Origin: Gaetbulibacter saemankumensis DSM 17032
Lineage (GTDB): Bacteria > Bacteroidota > Bacteroidia > Flavobacteriales > Flavobacteriaceae
Direction of reading: 5' to 3'
NCBI RefSeq assembly: GCF_000425645.1
Contig: NZ_AUDV01000005.1
Location: 186,001-250,000, forward strand
Length of the DNA stretch: 64,000 bases
Shown one piece after another: positions 29,201-41,264 of this stretch; position 1 is the first letter of the stretch; each line of letters starts with the position of its first letter. The position numbers were made by a program, and so were the translations under genes. The notes below the pieces were generated by a model. That model worked only from the letters and a program-made list of their open reading frames with translations, made no database searches and had not been told where the DNA came from.

Positions 29201-30303
29201 ATTTAGATGATATTTTTGAACTTTTTTACCAATCAGATTTAGGAAAACAGGTTAAAGGGACAGGCATTGGATTAGCTCTAACCAAAGAATTAATAGATTT
29301 ACATAAGGGAAAAATAAAAGTAAATTCCTGTCCAGAGAAAGGCACTTCTTTTATCATTTCACTTCACAGCAAGGAACACCTATTTGCTGAAGATGAAAAA
29401 ATATATTTAGAAAAAACGGAAACAGAATCAACATCTCTAGAGGCAGATTTTAAGGCTTTAGAAGATGAATTAAAGTCCATTAACAAAAACAAACAAGTAA
29501 AACGACACACATTAGTTATTGTAGAAGATAATGTTGAAATGCAAATATTTTTAAAAGATGTATTATCAAATAGCTACAATCTATTTATTGCAAAAAATGG
29601 TGAAGAAGGTATTAAAATAATTGAAAAACATAGCCCTGATTTAATTATAAGCGACATCATGATGCCCGTAATGAATGGTCTTGATATGTGTAAAATATTA
29701 CAAAAAAAGAAGTCAACTGCCCATATCCCAATAATTCTTCTAACTGCAAAAAATACGGATACAACAAGGTTAAAAGGACTTAAATATGGTGCTATTGAGT
29801 ATATACAAAAACCATTCAATTTTAGTGAATTACTTCTTAAAATAAATAACATAATTACTACAAAAGAAAGAGCGATTTCAAAATATAAAACAGATAAAAT
29901 TAGTACACCTGAAGAAATATCCGAACCCTCAAGAGATGATGTTTTTATGAATAATTTGGTAAAAGAACTTAATGAGCATATAGTAGATCCAAATTTTAAA
30001 CTTGATGATTTATCAAAATCTCTAGGTATGAGTTATTCTGTAATTTACAGAAAGTGTCAGGATATAACCGGAAAAACACTTGTGGAATTTCTTAGGTCTT
30101 TTAGAATCAAAAAAGGAGCCGTATTAATAATCGAACAGGGTTATAACATTTCAGAGGCCGCTTTTATGGTAGGTTATAAAGATTCTAAATACTTCACTAA
30201 ATGTTTTAAAGAAGAATTTGGAATTCCTCCAAGTACATTAAAAAGAGATGCCAAAAATTTAGGTATTGACGTGTTAATAAAAAAATATAAACTTAAACTA
30301 TAA
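26206..30303 (+). CDS. Hybrid two-component system sensor/regulator (HTCS)
   Basis: This 1365-aa one-protein signalling system begins with a signal sequence (to about FGKAQ). A periplasmic two-bladed propeller-type sensor follows, with repeated GNLWLAT / GDLWLGTDEHGL motifs (about 30-670), then a Y_Y_Y domain (about 690-775) and a membrane span (AYIAYLFIITFLVYSYV, about 785-805). The cytoplasmic part has the phospho-histidine H841 in SHEIQTP, an ATPase with GTGIGLAL, a receiver with acceptor D1150 (SDIMMP) and a C-terminal AraC-type helix-turn-helix. It should bind a glycan fragment in the periplasm and switch on neighbouring genes. The H-box has Gln where most HTCS have Arg. Its target operon is not proven. 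Confidence 0.95.
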   Translation: MKVKKCYISFFLLLFICAFGKAQNSTNFETIDTPFKFPIDIASDHLGYLWITDIDGIYKFIGHDYLFIPHKEIFGEDFVVDRDFTLKRDYSSNLWITSENGELTKIDSLGNYSSFKNNVSYNKKPIKIKALEPSENSMWFGSDNGTLLKYDNLKATIDSISTLPEVEGKTQYIKSLVFTTPSNMYLTTLKGKIWHYDVKQNIFSRISLFPENYNLPVSLDKDINGNLWLATEDQGLIYYNPESKETKQFGKIQKSQNQEKYAYFISVFCDSNGVVWAGTDGDGLYSINTKTSEVQIYKHQYYNKYSISNNTIINIIEDLKGNLWFISKKGIINVLPKRTNNIKHYTGLDNNRQALILSILKSSKGDLWLGTDEHGLTRIKDKNKVVRYYKDKKGDNYFEGEYIQCLEEDSKGNIWIGTYKNGVWVFNIENNTFKKVNVPINTSNDVRDLLIDSKNRIWVLFSETICVLSERGEFLANLNPSPNGYIEDTDNNICQDSHGALWLNIGKDKLYRFDENLNDITLSNFEEIAYFNKEAADNSFNYSIRTMTIDHDDNLWLITFSGFVIKYSIKENLYTSYLNSPQFKNYYIISIIEDDNNDLWLGTSNNGLIHYQKENHLIKSYYSHDGLNIKQFRSKSTFKDKDGMLYFGGEEGVNAFYPDKLVKQKNNAKLYINDISILNKPARHILKDQIHGHIEHIKNLTFKANQSSFSIKFSAIDNVLNSNYFYAYKLKGFDEDWIVPGKDISAHYTNIPAGNYTFQVKAGTKPNAWDIAPIELGIKIKPYWWNTIPAYIAYLFIITFLVYSYVIRKRLKNELLKEAWQNEQAKELYAMKMNFFAKMSHEIQTPLTLILGPINDMLARASANGNGLLKQRLTMINNNANRLSRLAMELMTLRNKELGKLRLYASKNNLIEHLKNITISFSEQARFKKIDFVEHYPSKDIFVWYDKDKIEHVIYNLLSNAFKFTPNNGRIEVKVEVKKKIEQINISVKDSGPGIPKEDLDDIFELFYQSDLGKQVKGTGIGLALTKELIDLHKGKIKVNSCPEKGTSFIISLHSKEHLFAEDEKIYLEKTETESTSLEADFKALEDELKSINKNKQVKRHTLVIVEDNVEMQIFLKDVLSNSYNLFIAKNGEEGIKIIEKHSPDLIISDIMMPVMNGLDMCKILQKKKSTAHIPIILLTAKNTDTTRLKGLKYGAIEYIQKPFNFSELLLKINNIITTKERAISKYKTDKISTPEEISEPSRDDVFMNNLVKELNEHIVDPNFKLDDLSKSLGMSYSVIYRKCQDITGKTLVEFLRSFRIKKGAVLIIEQGYNISEAAFMVGYKDSKYFTKCFKEEFGIPPSTLKRDAKNLGIDVLIKKYKLKL

Positions 30304-30402
30304 GTTATAATATTCCTTTTATAAAATGCATGTCTTTTATTCTAAGCAACAGTAACCACATACAATTAAAGTCATTATAATCATCCAGATATATTAGTAT
30401 CT

Positions 30403-30418
30403 GTTAGTCCAGACTAAC
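30403..30418. promoter_or_regulatory. 16-bp perfect palindrome, possible operator
   Basis: GTTAGTCCAGACTAAC has 7-nt arms around CA. The first nine bases also occur upstream of the hybrid sensor gene (26117-26125). It is too short for a terminator and lacks a T-run, so a protein-binding site is more likely. Function is inferred. Confidence 0.35.
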
Positions 30419-30481
30419 GCAACATCTGCATACATACAATATCCCACTTAGGCGAAAAGTAGATAGAAATGCAGGATAATC

Positions 30482-30643
30482 TTAATCTGTAATCTTAGCC
30501 CAGTCATTATTTATTCCAAAAATATGTGGCGCAATAGGTTTGGCTTCAACAATAATATCAATAGCACCTGGGTTATTACTAGACCCTAGAAATAATAAAA
30601 ATATAAGAGCATACCCATAGTTAAATAATTTATTAATATACAA
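30482..30643 (-). pseudogene. N-terminal remnant of an exported protein, possibly a glycosidase
   Basis: A 53-codon frame from a TTG codon reads a hydrophobic lipoprotein-like leader (YALIFLLFLGSSNN), then AIDIIVEAKPIAPHIFGINN and a stop shortly after. The phrase I-V-x-A-x-x-I-x-P-x-I-F-G-x-N is the usual start of exported arabinofuranosidase-like and related glycosidases, so this is probably what is left of one. No continuation is found on either side. The surrounding 720-nt gap (30304-31026) is otherwise AT-rich without genes. Confidence 0.4.
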
Positions 30644-31026
30644 TGTTTTTCAGCATTAATAATATTAGTTTTTAATGAGTTAAACATAGAATTATTACGA
30701 TGCTTCTAATTTAGTCATAATTGGTAAAATTTTAGGCTTTTGATATTTTTAAACCCGAAACATAAGGAACTATCAATTAATAGTTTACATAAATTCATTT
30801 ATAGACAAAAACACTTTTAAAAAAATCAATATATCAGTTAGTATTTACATACATTTTGTATTGTAATAAATTAAACATGGTACTATTTTTTAAGCATTTA
30901 ATTCCATAAATGGCAAATGCTTTAACAAAAAAATGCTTAACTATTAGCTCTAAACTCTAGTATTTAAAGAACTAATAATTAAGCACCTTTCGTACCCAGC
31001 TAAAATTATTTAGCTAATACAGGTCA

Positions 31027-31911
31027 TTAATTTTTTATTAATCTTTTAATATTTGAAGATCCATCTTCCCCTAAAACTTTAACAAAATACAGACCTGTAG
31101 ATAACTTACTAATATCATAGGTGTTATCTGTTATTTTATTAACATTTCTAACAACCGAACCTAATGCATTATATACAGAAACGTTAGAAACACGCGTATT
31201 GTTTGATACCGTTACAGTAAACTCAGATTGTGCAGGATTAGGATATAAAGAAATATTGTTGTTTAACTCAAATTTTGAGTTACTCAATAATGGGTTGCTG
31301 TCTAAAATTTGGATTTGATCCAAGTAGCCAGCTACCGTTGAAGAAAGTACCTTCCCTGCTGGATCATTAACAAACCCCGCATCAGGATAAAACTCCATTC
31401 TATATAAAGTACCAAGAGTAAAAAACGTTGCATTTCCATCATCCTTAATCTCAAAAACAATTTCTTGCCATTCCCCTAAGTTATTATTATCATAAGCATT
31501 AAGGGCTCTTACTATTACACCCGCGCCCCTTGTAACATCATCAGTAGCATTAAATCGAAAGGCTATATCAGGTTGCGCAGTATATAACACCATCACACTT
31601 ACAAATTTAGTATCTGAAGATCCTATAACCATATCAGGGTTCACATCAATCCCTTGATATATAGGCCACTTTGAATCATCTAGCCTATTCATTTTAAGAC
31701 AATTAGCTGTTGTATTTAAACCCGTTGGATTAGGGTTTGCCACTACTTCCGTTGCTATCCACCCCTCTTGAGAAGGGACATTATTATTCGCAATTCCAGA
31801 TTCATGCAACGAATAAGGTGCTGCACCATCAAAATCTTCAACATTCACCTGCCCAAAGGCAAATATTGAGCATAGTAAAAATAATCCGTTCAATAAAGTA
31901 ATTTTTTTCAT
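31027..31911 (-). CDS. Secreted jelly-roll protein, T9SS type A cargo
   Basis: This 294-aa protein has a signal peptide (cleavage near FAFGQ). A single beta-rich domain (about 22-205; FDGAAPYSLHESG, SVMVLYTAQPDIAFRF, EWQEIVFEIKDD, YLDQIQILDSN) looks like a carbohydrate-binding jelly roll. It is followed by a type A sorting domain (ISLYPNPAQSEFTV to NIKRLIKN). There is no enzyme motif. Its leader is the inverted twin of the LamG gene's leader, so the two are very likely co-regulated, although their mature parts are not obviously alike. It probably displays a glycan-binding domain on the cell surface. Confidence 0.82.
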   Translation of the reverse strand: MKKITLLNGLFLLCSIFAFGQVNVEDFDGAAPYSLHESGIANNNVPSQEGWIATEVVANPNPTGLNTTANCLKMNRLDDSKWPIYQGIDVNPDMVIGSSDTKFVSVMVLYTAQPDIAFRFNATDDVTRGAGVIVRALNAYDNNNLGEWQEIVFEIKDDGNATFFTLGTLYRMEFYPDAGFVNDPAGKVLSSTVAGYLDQIQILDSNPLLSNSKFELNNNISLYPNPAQSEFTVTVSNNTRVSNVSVYNALGSVVRNVNKITDNTYDISKLSTGLYFVKVLGEDGSSNIKRLIKN

Positions 31912-32125
31912 AATTTATGTATTTAAATAGTTATTAAAATTGTTATTCGAGGGTTAAAATTTTATGTTATCAAATTACATAAATATACTAAAAAAAAGCG
32001 TTGAATAAATCGTCTTAAACAGGGGGTGTTTTGGTTGAACTTTAGCGCATTGTGTATTATACCGGTTAAAACTCGCAGTTAATCGTATTTTAATATAATA
32101 AGCCTATATCCATAATGCTTTTCTT
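31912..32125 (-). promoter_or_regulatory. Conserved leader, copy 2 (inverted match to 22005-22216)
   Basis: The promoter and leader of the T9SS gene is the reverse complement of the LamG leader over its whole length. Shared blocks include AATACACAATGC, ACACCCCCT, the 25-nt block containing CGATTTATTCAACGC, and TTTAACCCTC. The two leaders point towards each other across 9.7 kb holding the sensor gene. Confidence 0.85.
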
Positions 32126-32156
32126 GAAGTAAATTTAGCGTACCTCCAAAGCTCAT

Positions 32157-34952
32157 TTAGTCATAAATATCTTCAGTTGAAAATGCATCCTGCTTTTTAG
32201 ACAATTCTATTTTTTTCAAATCATCAAAAGAAATTAATTTCTCTGGATTAAAAGATTCTCCTGACATATATTCTAACAAACTACATCTTAATTGTCTGGC
32301 AACTGGTCTATTCTTTAAATTCGACATGAGGTCGATAGAAGAGAAAACGAGTTTGCCAGTTCCTACTTTAGCTTCAAATACATTCGCCAAATGATGATTT
32401 GTTACAAAATTGTCTATAACACGCACTATTGGCGTTACATCTAACGCATCTGTTATTATAGATTTTGAATTAATACATAAATCCCACCATTGCCAATCTG
32501 TATGGGTATCTGTTGGGAAGTTATTAAATGCCGGATGCTTATCATCTACCAATAATCCCATGGTTGCTGGTTGATTTGGGAAATGCACCGGGCTCCAAAA
32601 TACCGGAACAAAACGCCCCTGTATACCTTCTAAAGTTTTATAGTCTGGATTTAATAACACCGTCTTGCCTTCATTCAATGCCAACGACGCCTTTTCAAAA
32701 GAAGATGTCACTACTATACCGTCTTTTTCGGTTGTTACCTCATTAGGATATACCCAAACATGCCATGAGTTTTTATACTTGGTATTTTCAAGAGTAACTT
32801 CTACTTTTAGTTTTTTAGCCGTATAAGTATCCACTTTAAAGCTGATATCTCCTAAATCAAGATTATTCCCTATCAATAAATTCACATTACTAATAGTATT
32901 AGTATAAAGGACCTTATTATTTTCATCTGAAACCGTCCAATTAATAACCTGATTTTTTAAAGGCTTAAAGAAATTAGCCACCTCTATAGAAGCATTAAAA
33001 GTTTCACCGCTCTCATAAACTGCCTTGTCAAATCTTACTAATGGCACCAGTTCACTATTAAACTCACTAAATTCTTCGGCTGAAATAACTCCTTTAGATT
33101 CCCAAAACGCATTTAGCAATCCTACCAAGGCCGTACCCTGCCCAGGAAAATCTTGAAGTTGAAGCAATTGGAATCCATCAAAACTCGGCGTTTTTAAAGC
33201 ACGTTCAATTTCTTCTTTATAAAGAAGCGCCGCCAGTTTACCTGAGTTATAGGTGAAATCTGGAGCTAATTCGAGTAAGCCTTTCTTTTCAAGATCATTT
33301 TTAACCGCTATAAAATTAAGAGGTTTCAGAACACCTGTATATTTTTCTATTTCACTCATATCCGGATATACCGAATATTGCCCAATTTCATGAGATATTA
33401 AAGGAATTTCTAAATGCGCACTTTCAGAAGAATAATCGGCATTAAAATGAGGTGACTTAGTATTAAAAATTCCTTGACCTCGAATCCAGCCTTTGTCTGT
33501 CCACTGCGATATAAAAAATTCGTCTTCAGGCTCTGGTCTTATTCCCATAGGTCTTTGAAATGAAAAAGAAGTTGTAGCATACAAATGCCTGTTATCCTTT
33601 GCTTTTAACCCGGTTACCATACTGTTTAATACATCAGGATCTCCCTCCAGCTCATTCCCTAATGTCATTAAAACAAAGGAAGGGTGATTTCCATAATCTC
33701 TTATTATTTTATCGGCTTCATTATTTAAGAAATCAACTGTTTTGGCATCGTGACCTACTTCTAAACTCCATTGAGGCAGCTCCACCTGACAGTAAAGTCC
33801 AGCTTCATCAGCCGCATCAAAAGCAGCTTTAGGCGGACACCAAGAGTGAAATCTTAAATGATTTAAACCATAAGCCTTAGCTTGTTTAATAAGCTTAGCC
33901 CAATCAGCTTTTTGCATAGGTGGGTATCCTGTTAATGGAAAAATAACACACTCTAAATTTCCACGTAAAAATATACGGTTTCCATTTAATGTTAGGTCTC
34001 CTTTAGTGTAACTAATATCTTTATATCCAAATCGTGTTTTAACACTTCCAGATTTACAAGTAATAATCATATCATACAAGGCAGGATTAAACTCATCCCA
34101 ATACGCTAATCCTTCGGGTCTATTTATCTCAAAACTGATTGTTTTCCCACTAATATCTCCAATTTTTACTTTTTCATTTAAAACAACCTCATTATTAACC
34201 GATTTAATTTCACAATTAACAATATCCTCAAGAGGTGTATCCAAATCAAATGTAACTATCAATTTATTAGCACTAAAATCAGGGTAAACTTGAAGATTTG
34301 TTGGATTGTTTTGTTTGCATACCTTTAAAACCATCTCTCCTAAAATACCATTCCATTTTATTTGAGTATGATTGGTATAAGCGTGAGCCATATCCTGATT
34401 CTCCTTTATTGGATATCTAGGCCCAGCAACATTTATCTCTGGATATTTATTTGAATTATCAATACAAATGGTTAGAAGATGTTTTCCTGGAGTGATATAC
34501 TTTGTTAAATCATAATCGTGACTACCTATTAAACTATTTTCTGTCCCTACAAGATTCCCGTCTATATAAACCGAAGATTCCCAAATAATACGTTCTAAAC
34601 TTAATGTAATAACCTCACCTTTCCATGAGCTAGGTATGCTTATTTCCTTTTGATACCATGCCTTACCAATGTATTGATACTTCCTTGTTAAGTTGGACAT
34701 CACATAATTGTTTATAGCTGGCTTCAAAGTATTTGCTTTTCCAATTCCTACATCATCTAAAGTACCTGGAAGATTTATCTTTATACCAGAAAATTTGTCG
34801 GCTGCCCAATTATTTCGAACCCCGATATTGGTAGAATCCAATTTAACTTCCCATTTGCCTGATAAGGAAATCTCTTTAAGCTTTGGCGATTTGCAACTGG
34901 TAAAAAATAAAAGTGTTATGATTAATATCAATAAAAAACGGAATGACTTCAT
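32157..34952 (-). CDS. Lipoprotein GH2 glycoside hydrolase (non-LacZ type)
   Basis: This 931-aa protein has a lipobox (FFTSC, about Cys20). It opens with a GH2 sugar-binding domain (LSGKWEVKLD, KAWYQKEISIPSSWKG, SSVYIDGNLVG), an Ig-like domain and a TIM barrel with acid/base E434 in TLGNELEGD and nucleophile candidate E522 in SHEIGQYSVYP. A long beta-rich C-terminus includes KDNRHLYATTS-adjacent and late WVYPNE segments. It lacks the LacZ small-chain domain. The subgroup includes enzymes labelled beta-glucuronidase, mannosidase or galactosidase, so specificity stays open. It is transcribed alone, flanked by the T9SS gene and a dead transporter gene. Confidence 0.82.
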   Translation of the reverse strand: MKSFRFLLILIITLLFFTSCKSPKLKEISLSGKWEVKLDSTNIGVRNNWAADKFSGIKINLPGTLDDVGIGKANTLKPAINNYVMSNLTRKYQYIGKAWYQKEISIPSSWKGEVITLSLERIIWESSVYIDGNLVGTENSLIGSHDYDLTKYITPGKHLLTICIDNSNKYPEINVAGPRYPIKENQDMAHAYTNHTQIKWNGILGEMVLKVCKQNNPTNLQVYPDFSANKLIVTFDLDTPLEDIVNCEIKSVNNEVVLNEKVKIGDISGKTISFEINRPEGLAYWDEFNPALYDMIITCKSGSVKTRFGYKDISYTKGDLTLNGNRIFLRGNLECVIFPLTGYPPMQKADWAKLIKQAKAYGLNHLRFHSWCPPKAAFDAADEAGLYCQVELPQWSLEVGHDAKTVDFLNNEADKIIRDYGNHPSFVLMTLGNELEGDPDVLNSMVTGLKAKDNRHLYATTSFSFQRPMGIRPEPEDEFFISQWTDKGWIRGQGIFNTKSPHFNADYSSESAHLEIPLISHEIGQYSVYPDMSEIEKYTGVLKPLNFIAVKNDLEKKGLLELAPDFTYNSGKLAALLYKEEIERALKTPSFDGFQLLQLQDFPGQGTALVGLLNAFWESKGVISAEEFSEFNSELVPLVRFDKAVYESGETFNASIEVANFFKPLKNQVINWTVSDENNKVLYTNTISNVNLLIGNNLDLGDISFKVDTYTAKKLKVEVTLENTKYKNSWHVWVYPNEVTTEKDGIVVTSSFEKASLALNEGKTVLLNPDYKTLEGIQGRFVPVFWSPVHFPNQPATMGLLVDDKHPAFNNFPTDTHTDWQWWDLCINSKSIITDALDVTPIVRVIDNFVTNHHLANVFEAKVGTGKLVFSSIDLMSNLKNRPVARQLRCSLLEYMSGESFNPEKLISFDDLKKIELSKKQDAFSTEDIYD

Positions 34953-35020
34953 GTTTGTATTTTTATTTATTATTCCAGGGAATTAGTCTAAATTATTCTT
35001 TAATTCAATATCACCACAAC

Positions 35021-35720
35021 CTAAATCATCATATAAATATGGGATATATTGGGAAAGTTCAAAAGAACCATCCCAATTATTAAAATTGGTTTAATTTTAG
35101 TGCTTCTTAAATCGGATAACTTCACTTTACTAGCACCACATTCCTTAAGCGTTAACTCTATATTGCTGAGTTCTTGCTTAGCATAGGTCACTTCACCTAT
35201 TTTTTCCAATACATTTTCGGCAAATTCATTCTTATCAATCTTAACTAAAAATCTTGGACTTTTTGGAACAATAAACATTAATGCAAAGAAAAAAACCGGA
35301 ACTAGTTCTGCCCATTCCAAGACACTCAAATCATTTCCGAACTATTATTATCCGGTCTAGTATCTGCTATAAAACAATTAGCTAATTGAGCTGTCAGAAT
35401 ACCAATAACCATTGTAAGTTAGTTGATAGCGACGAACTGCCCTCTGTATTATGCTGGAGTAATCTCTGCTATGCACATAGGAGCTAACTTAGACGCTAAA
35501 CCTATAATAATAATTAAAAATACATCCTATAAGCGCACTACTACTCATTGCCCAATCTTGCTATGTTGGCATGGCACTAATGTCAAAAAACAATTCATAA
35601 AACGGTTTCGAACCTCCAATAACTACCCTGTCATAGCCAAATAAAAATACACCCATAGCTGATACTAAGGCTAAAAACAGAAGATATAAAAAATTTAATT
35701 TTGTATTTTCTCTAACAGGG
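35021..35720 (-). pseudogene. Decayed sugar porter (MFS) gene
   Basis: Read on the minus strand from about 35720, the frame gives LNFLYLLFLALVSAMGVFLF, then GYDRVVIGGSKPFYE and, after a stop, QDWAMSSSALIGCI. This is the first membrane span and loop of sugar:proton symporters of the XylE/glucose-transporter family. The frame then breaks repeatedly, with recognisable pieces (AEISP-like, QLTIVIG-like) in other frames. It resumes at 35329 with LEWAELVPVFFFALMFIVPK and SPRFLVK, ending at a stop near 35021. The second half of the transporter is absent. I infer a sugar-uptake gene that once served this locus. Confidence 0.8.
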
Positions 35721-35744
35721 TCGTTAATGCTTTATTATTATTCT

Positions 35745-37355
35745 TTAATCTATTGTTGATAAACTGCTATTATACCAATCTTCATTAGGTTTGAAATCTT
35801 CACTTAAGAAATCACTACGCTGCTTTTCTAACCATTGCACAAGATCTTTCTTTCTGTATTCATGCTGCTTTTTAGCCTGTTGCTCATCAAAATTTGGATT
35901 AACCTCTGGAAGTTCTGCTTTGGTTTCTACTAAGAAGGCATCTAACTCCGCTTTTAATTTATTTACAACCTCAAGATTATCCTTAGACACATCATTCTTT
36001 TCAGATGGATCATTTGATAAATTGTATAATTCATTACGACCATCTTCATAATAATGAATTAATTTCCAGTTATCTCTTCTAATAATACTAGAAGGTTCAC
36101 CTCCCTGGTTTCCGTAATGTGGATAATGCCAGAATAAGGCTCGACTATCCATAGATTCACCTTTTAATAAAGGCACTAAACTGCGTCCATCTAACTTCTG
36201 AGTTGGTGTTACATCTACGCCAGCTAAATCTAATAATGTTGGGTAAAAATCAATTCCTGAAACTGGGTAATCAACTTTCTTAGGTGTATTTTTTAATGTT
36301 GGTACTTTCATTAGATATGGCTCTCTAATACCACCTTCCCATTGGTAACCTTTACCTCCTCTTAATGGTAAATTTGATGTCGAAAATGCATCTCCACTAG
36401 CAACACCTCCATTATCTGAAGTAAATACCACAATAGTATTATCATCTAAACCTAATTCTTTCAACCTGTTCAAAACTAATCCTACCGCATCATCCATAGT
36501 TTCTACCAAACCGGCATATAAAGGGTTGTCTTGCTTTACACGAATAGGAAGTACACGTTCCATTTCAAATCCAACATCAGCAATACCTTGCTCATCAGCC
36601 TTATCTCTATATTTTTTCCATTTTTGCTCGGTAGTTTGAATAGGAGCATGAACTGCATAAAATGATAAGTAAGCAAAAAATGGTTCATCTTTATTTTCAG
36701 TAATAAAGTCTGCCGTTTCTTGAGCTAAACGCATTGTAAGACTCTCTCCTTCATACTTATAATCCAATTTAGGATTGCTCCAAGGCGCATAATACCCACC
36801 TTTAGGACTTCCAACTTCCCATCCACCTTTATTTACATCAAAACCGTTGCTTTCTGGATTCGCTGGATCGTCACCAACGTGCCATTTACCAGCAAAAAAG
36901 GTTTTATACCCACCGGCTTTCATAGCTTCTGCCAACGTCACATCTTCATCTTTAATGGCATGCACATATTGAGCTGGTAATACTTTGTTATTACTTCTTT
37001 TCGCCCACTCTTCACCTGCAAGTGCTCCAATCCAATCTGTAATACCATGACGCGCTGGGAACTGACCTGTTAAAAGACTCGCTCTGGACGGGCTACATAC
37101 CTGACAAGCCGCATATCCCTGTGTAAATTCGACACCCTCTGATGCAATACGATCTATATTTGGAGTTTCATAATAATTGCTTCCTGCATAACTTAGGTCA
37201 TGAGCACCCAAATCATCTGCTAAAATAAATAAAACGTTTGGCTTTTGATTTTCTACACTCGGCAATTCCTGATTACTCTTAACTTTGCACCCACATATAG
37301 TTAGAAATGTAAAGCAAAGAGAACCAAACAAACTGAAACTGTTACTAATTTTCAT
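35745..37355 (-). CDS. Lipoprotein S1-family sulfatase
   Basis: This 536-aa protein has a lipobox near ICGC (Cys23). Metal-binding ADDLGAHDL lies at residues 46-54. The formylglycine motif C-S-P-S-R at 87-91, followed by ASLLTG, marks a type I sulfatase whose Cys87 must be converted by an anaerobic or aerobic maturase not seen in this window. FAGKWHVG and SDNGGVASGD supply further ligands. The family removes sulfate esters from carbohydrates; the exact S1 subfamily and linkage are not assigned. Placement among GH2 and GH92 genes suggests desulfation of a glycan before exo-glycosidases act. Confidence 0.92.
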   Translation of the reverse strand: MKISNSFSLFGSLCFTFLTICGCKVKSNQELPSVENQKPNVLFILADDLGAHDLSYAGSNYYETPNIDRIASEGVEFTQGYAACQVCSPSRASLLTGQFPARHGITDWIGALAGEEWAKRSNNKVLPAQYVHAIKDEDVTLAEAMKAGGYKTFFAGKWHVGDDPANPESNGFDVNKGGWEVGSPKGGYYAPWSNPKLDYKYEGESLTMRLAQETADFITENKDEPFFAYLSFYAVHAPIQTTEQKWKKYRDKADEQGIADVGFEMERVLPIRVKQDNPLYAGLVETMDDAVGLVLNRLKELGLDDNTIVVFTSDNGGVASGDAFSTSNLPLRGGKGYQWEGGIREPYLMKVPTLKNTPKKVDYPVSGIDFYPTLLDLAGVDVTPTQKLDGRSLVPLLKGESMDSRALFWHYPHYGNQGGEPSSIIRRDNWKLIHYYEDGRNELYNLSNDPSEKNDVSKDNLEVVNKLKAELDAFLVETKAELPEVNPNFDEQQAKKQHEYRKKDLVQWLEKQRSDFLSEDFKPNEDWYNSSLSTID

Positions 37356-37357
37356 TT

Positions 37358-37613
37358 TTATTCTTTATTTAATTTTAATGTTCCTGTTAATGTACTTATT
37401 GATCTTGGCTCCAAAACAACATCTATTTCTTGTTGTGTTTCCTGTTTCAATTTTTTTGTTTTAGAAGTCACGTATACTATCAATCTCATAATTAGGAAAG
37501 TTTATATTATGTGCTTCATCAGCATAATTAATTGCCACAACAACAACCTGTGCTGTTTCCTTATTTATAATAGGCCAAAATCATAACATCTTTATATTGC
37601 TCCCTATAACACC
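37358..37613 (-). pseudogene. C-terminal remnant of a GH30-like glycosidase
   Basis: Between the sulfatase and the GH2 gene the minus strand contains FWPIINKE, QVVVVAINYADE and NYEIDS in one frame. After a break it reads VTSKTKKLKQETQ and VVLEPRSISTLTGTL in another, to a stop at 37358. This is the recognisable beta-sandwich ending of GH30-type enzymes (VVVVAINYS ... LPARSVTTFVG). The catalytic barrel is absent. It is too short and frameshifted to function. Confidence 0.6.

Positions 37614-41264
<3,651 letters not shown>

Noticed and set aside
22005-32125. Active site-specific inversion of the segment between the two leaders
   Set aside because: Identity is only about 80% and no recombinase gene is present here, so an active switch is not claimed; kept only as an option in the finding.
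35423-35644. Plus-strand 73-aa frame
   Set aside because: It is antisense to the sugar porter pseudogene.
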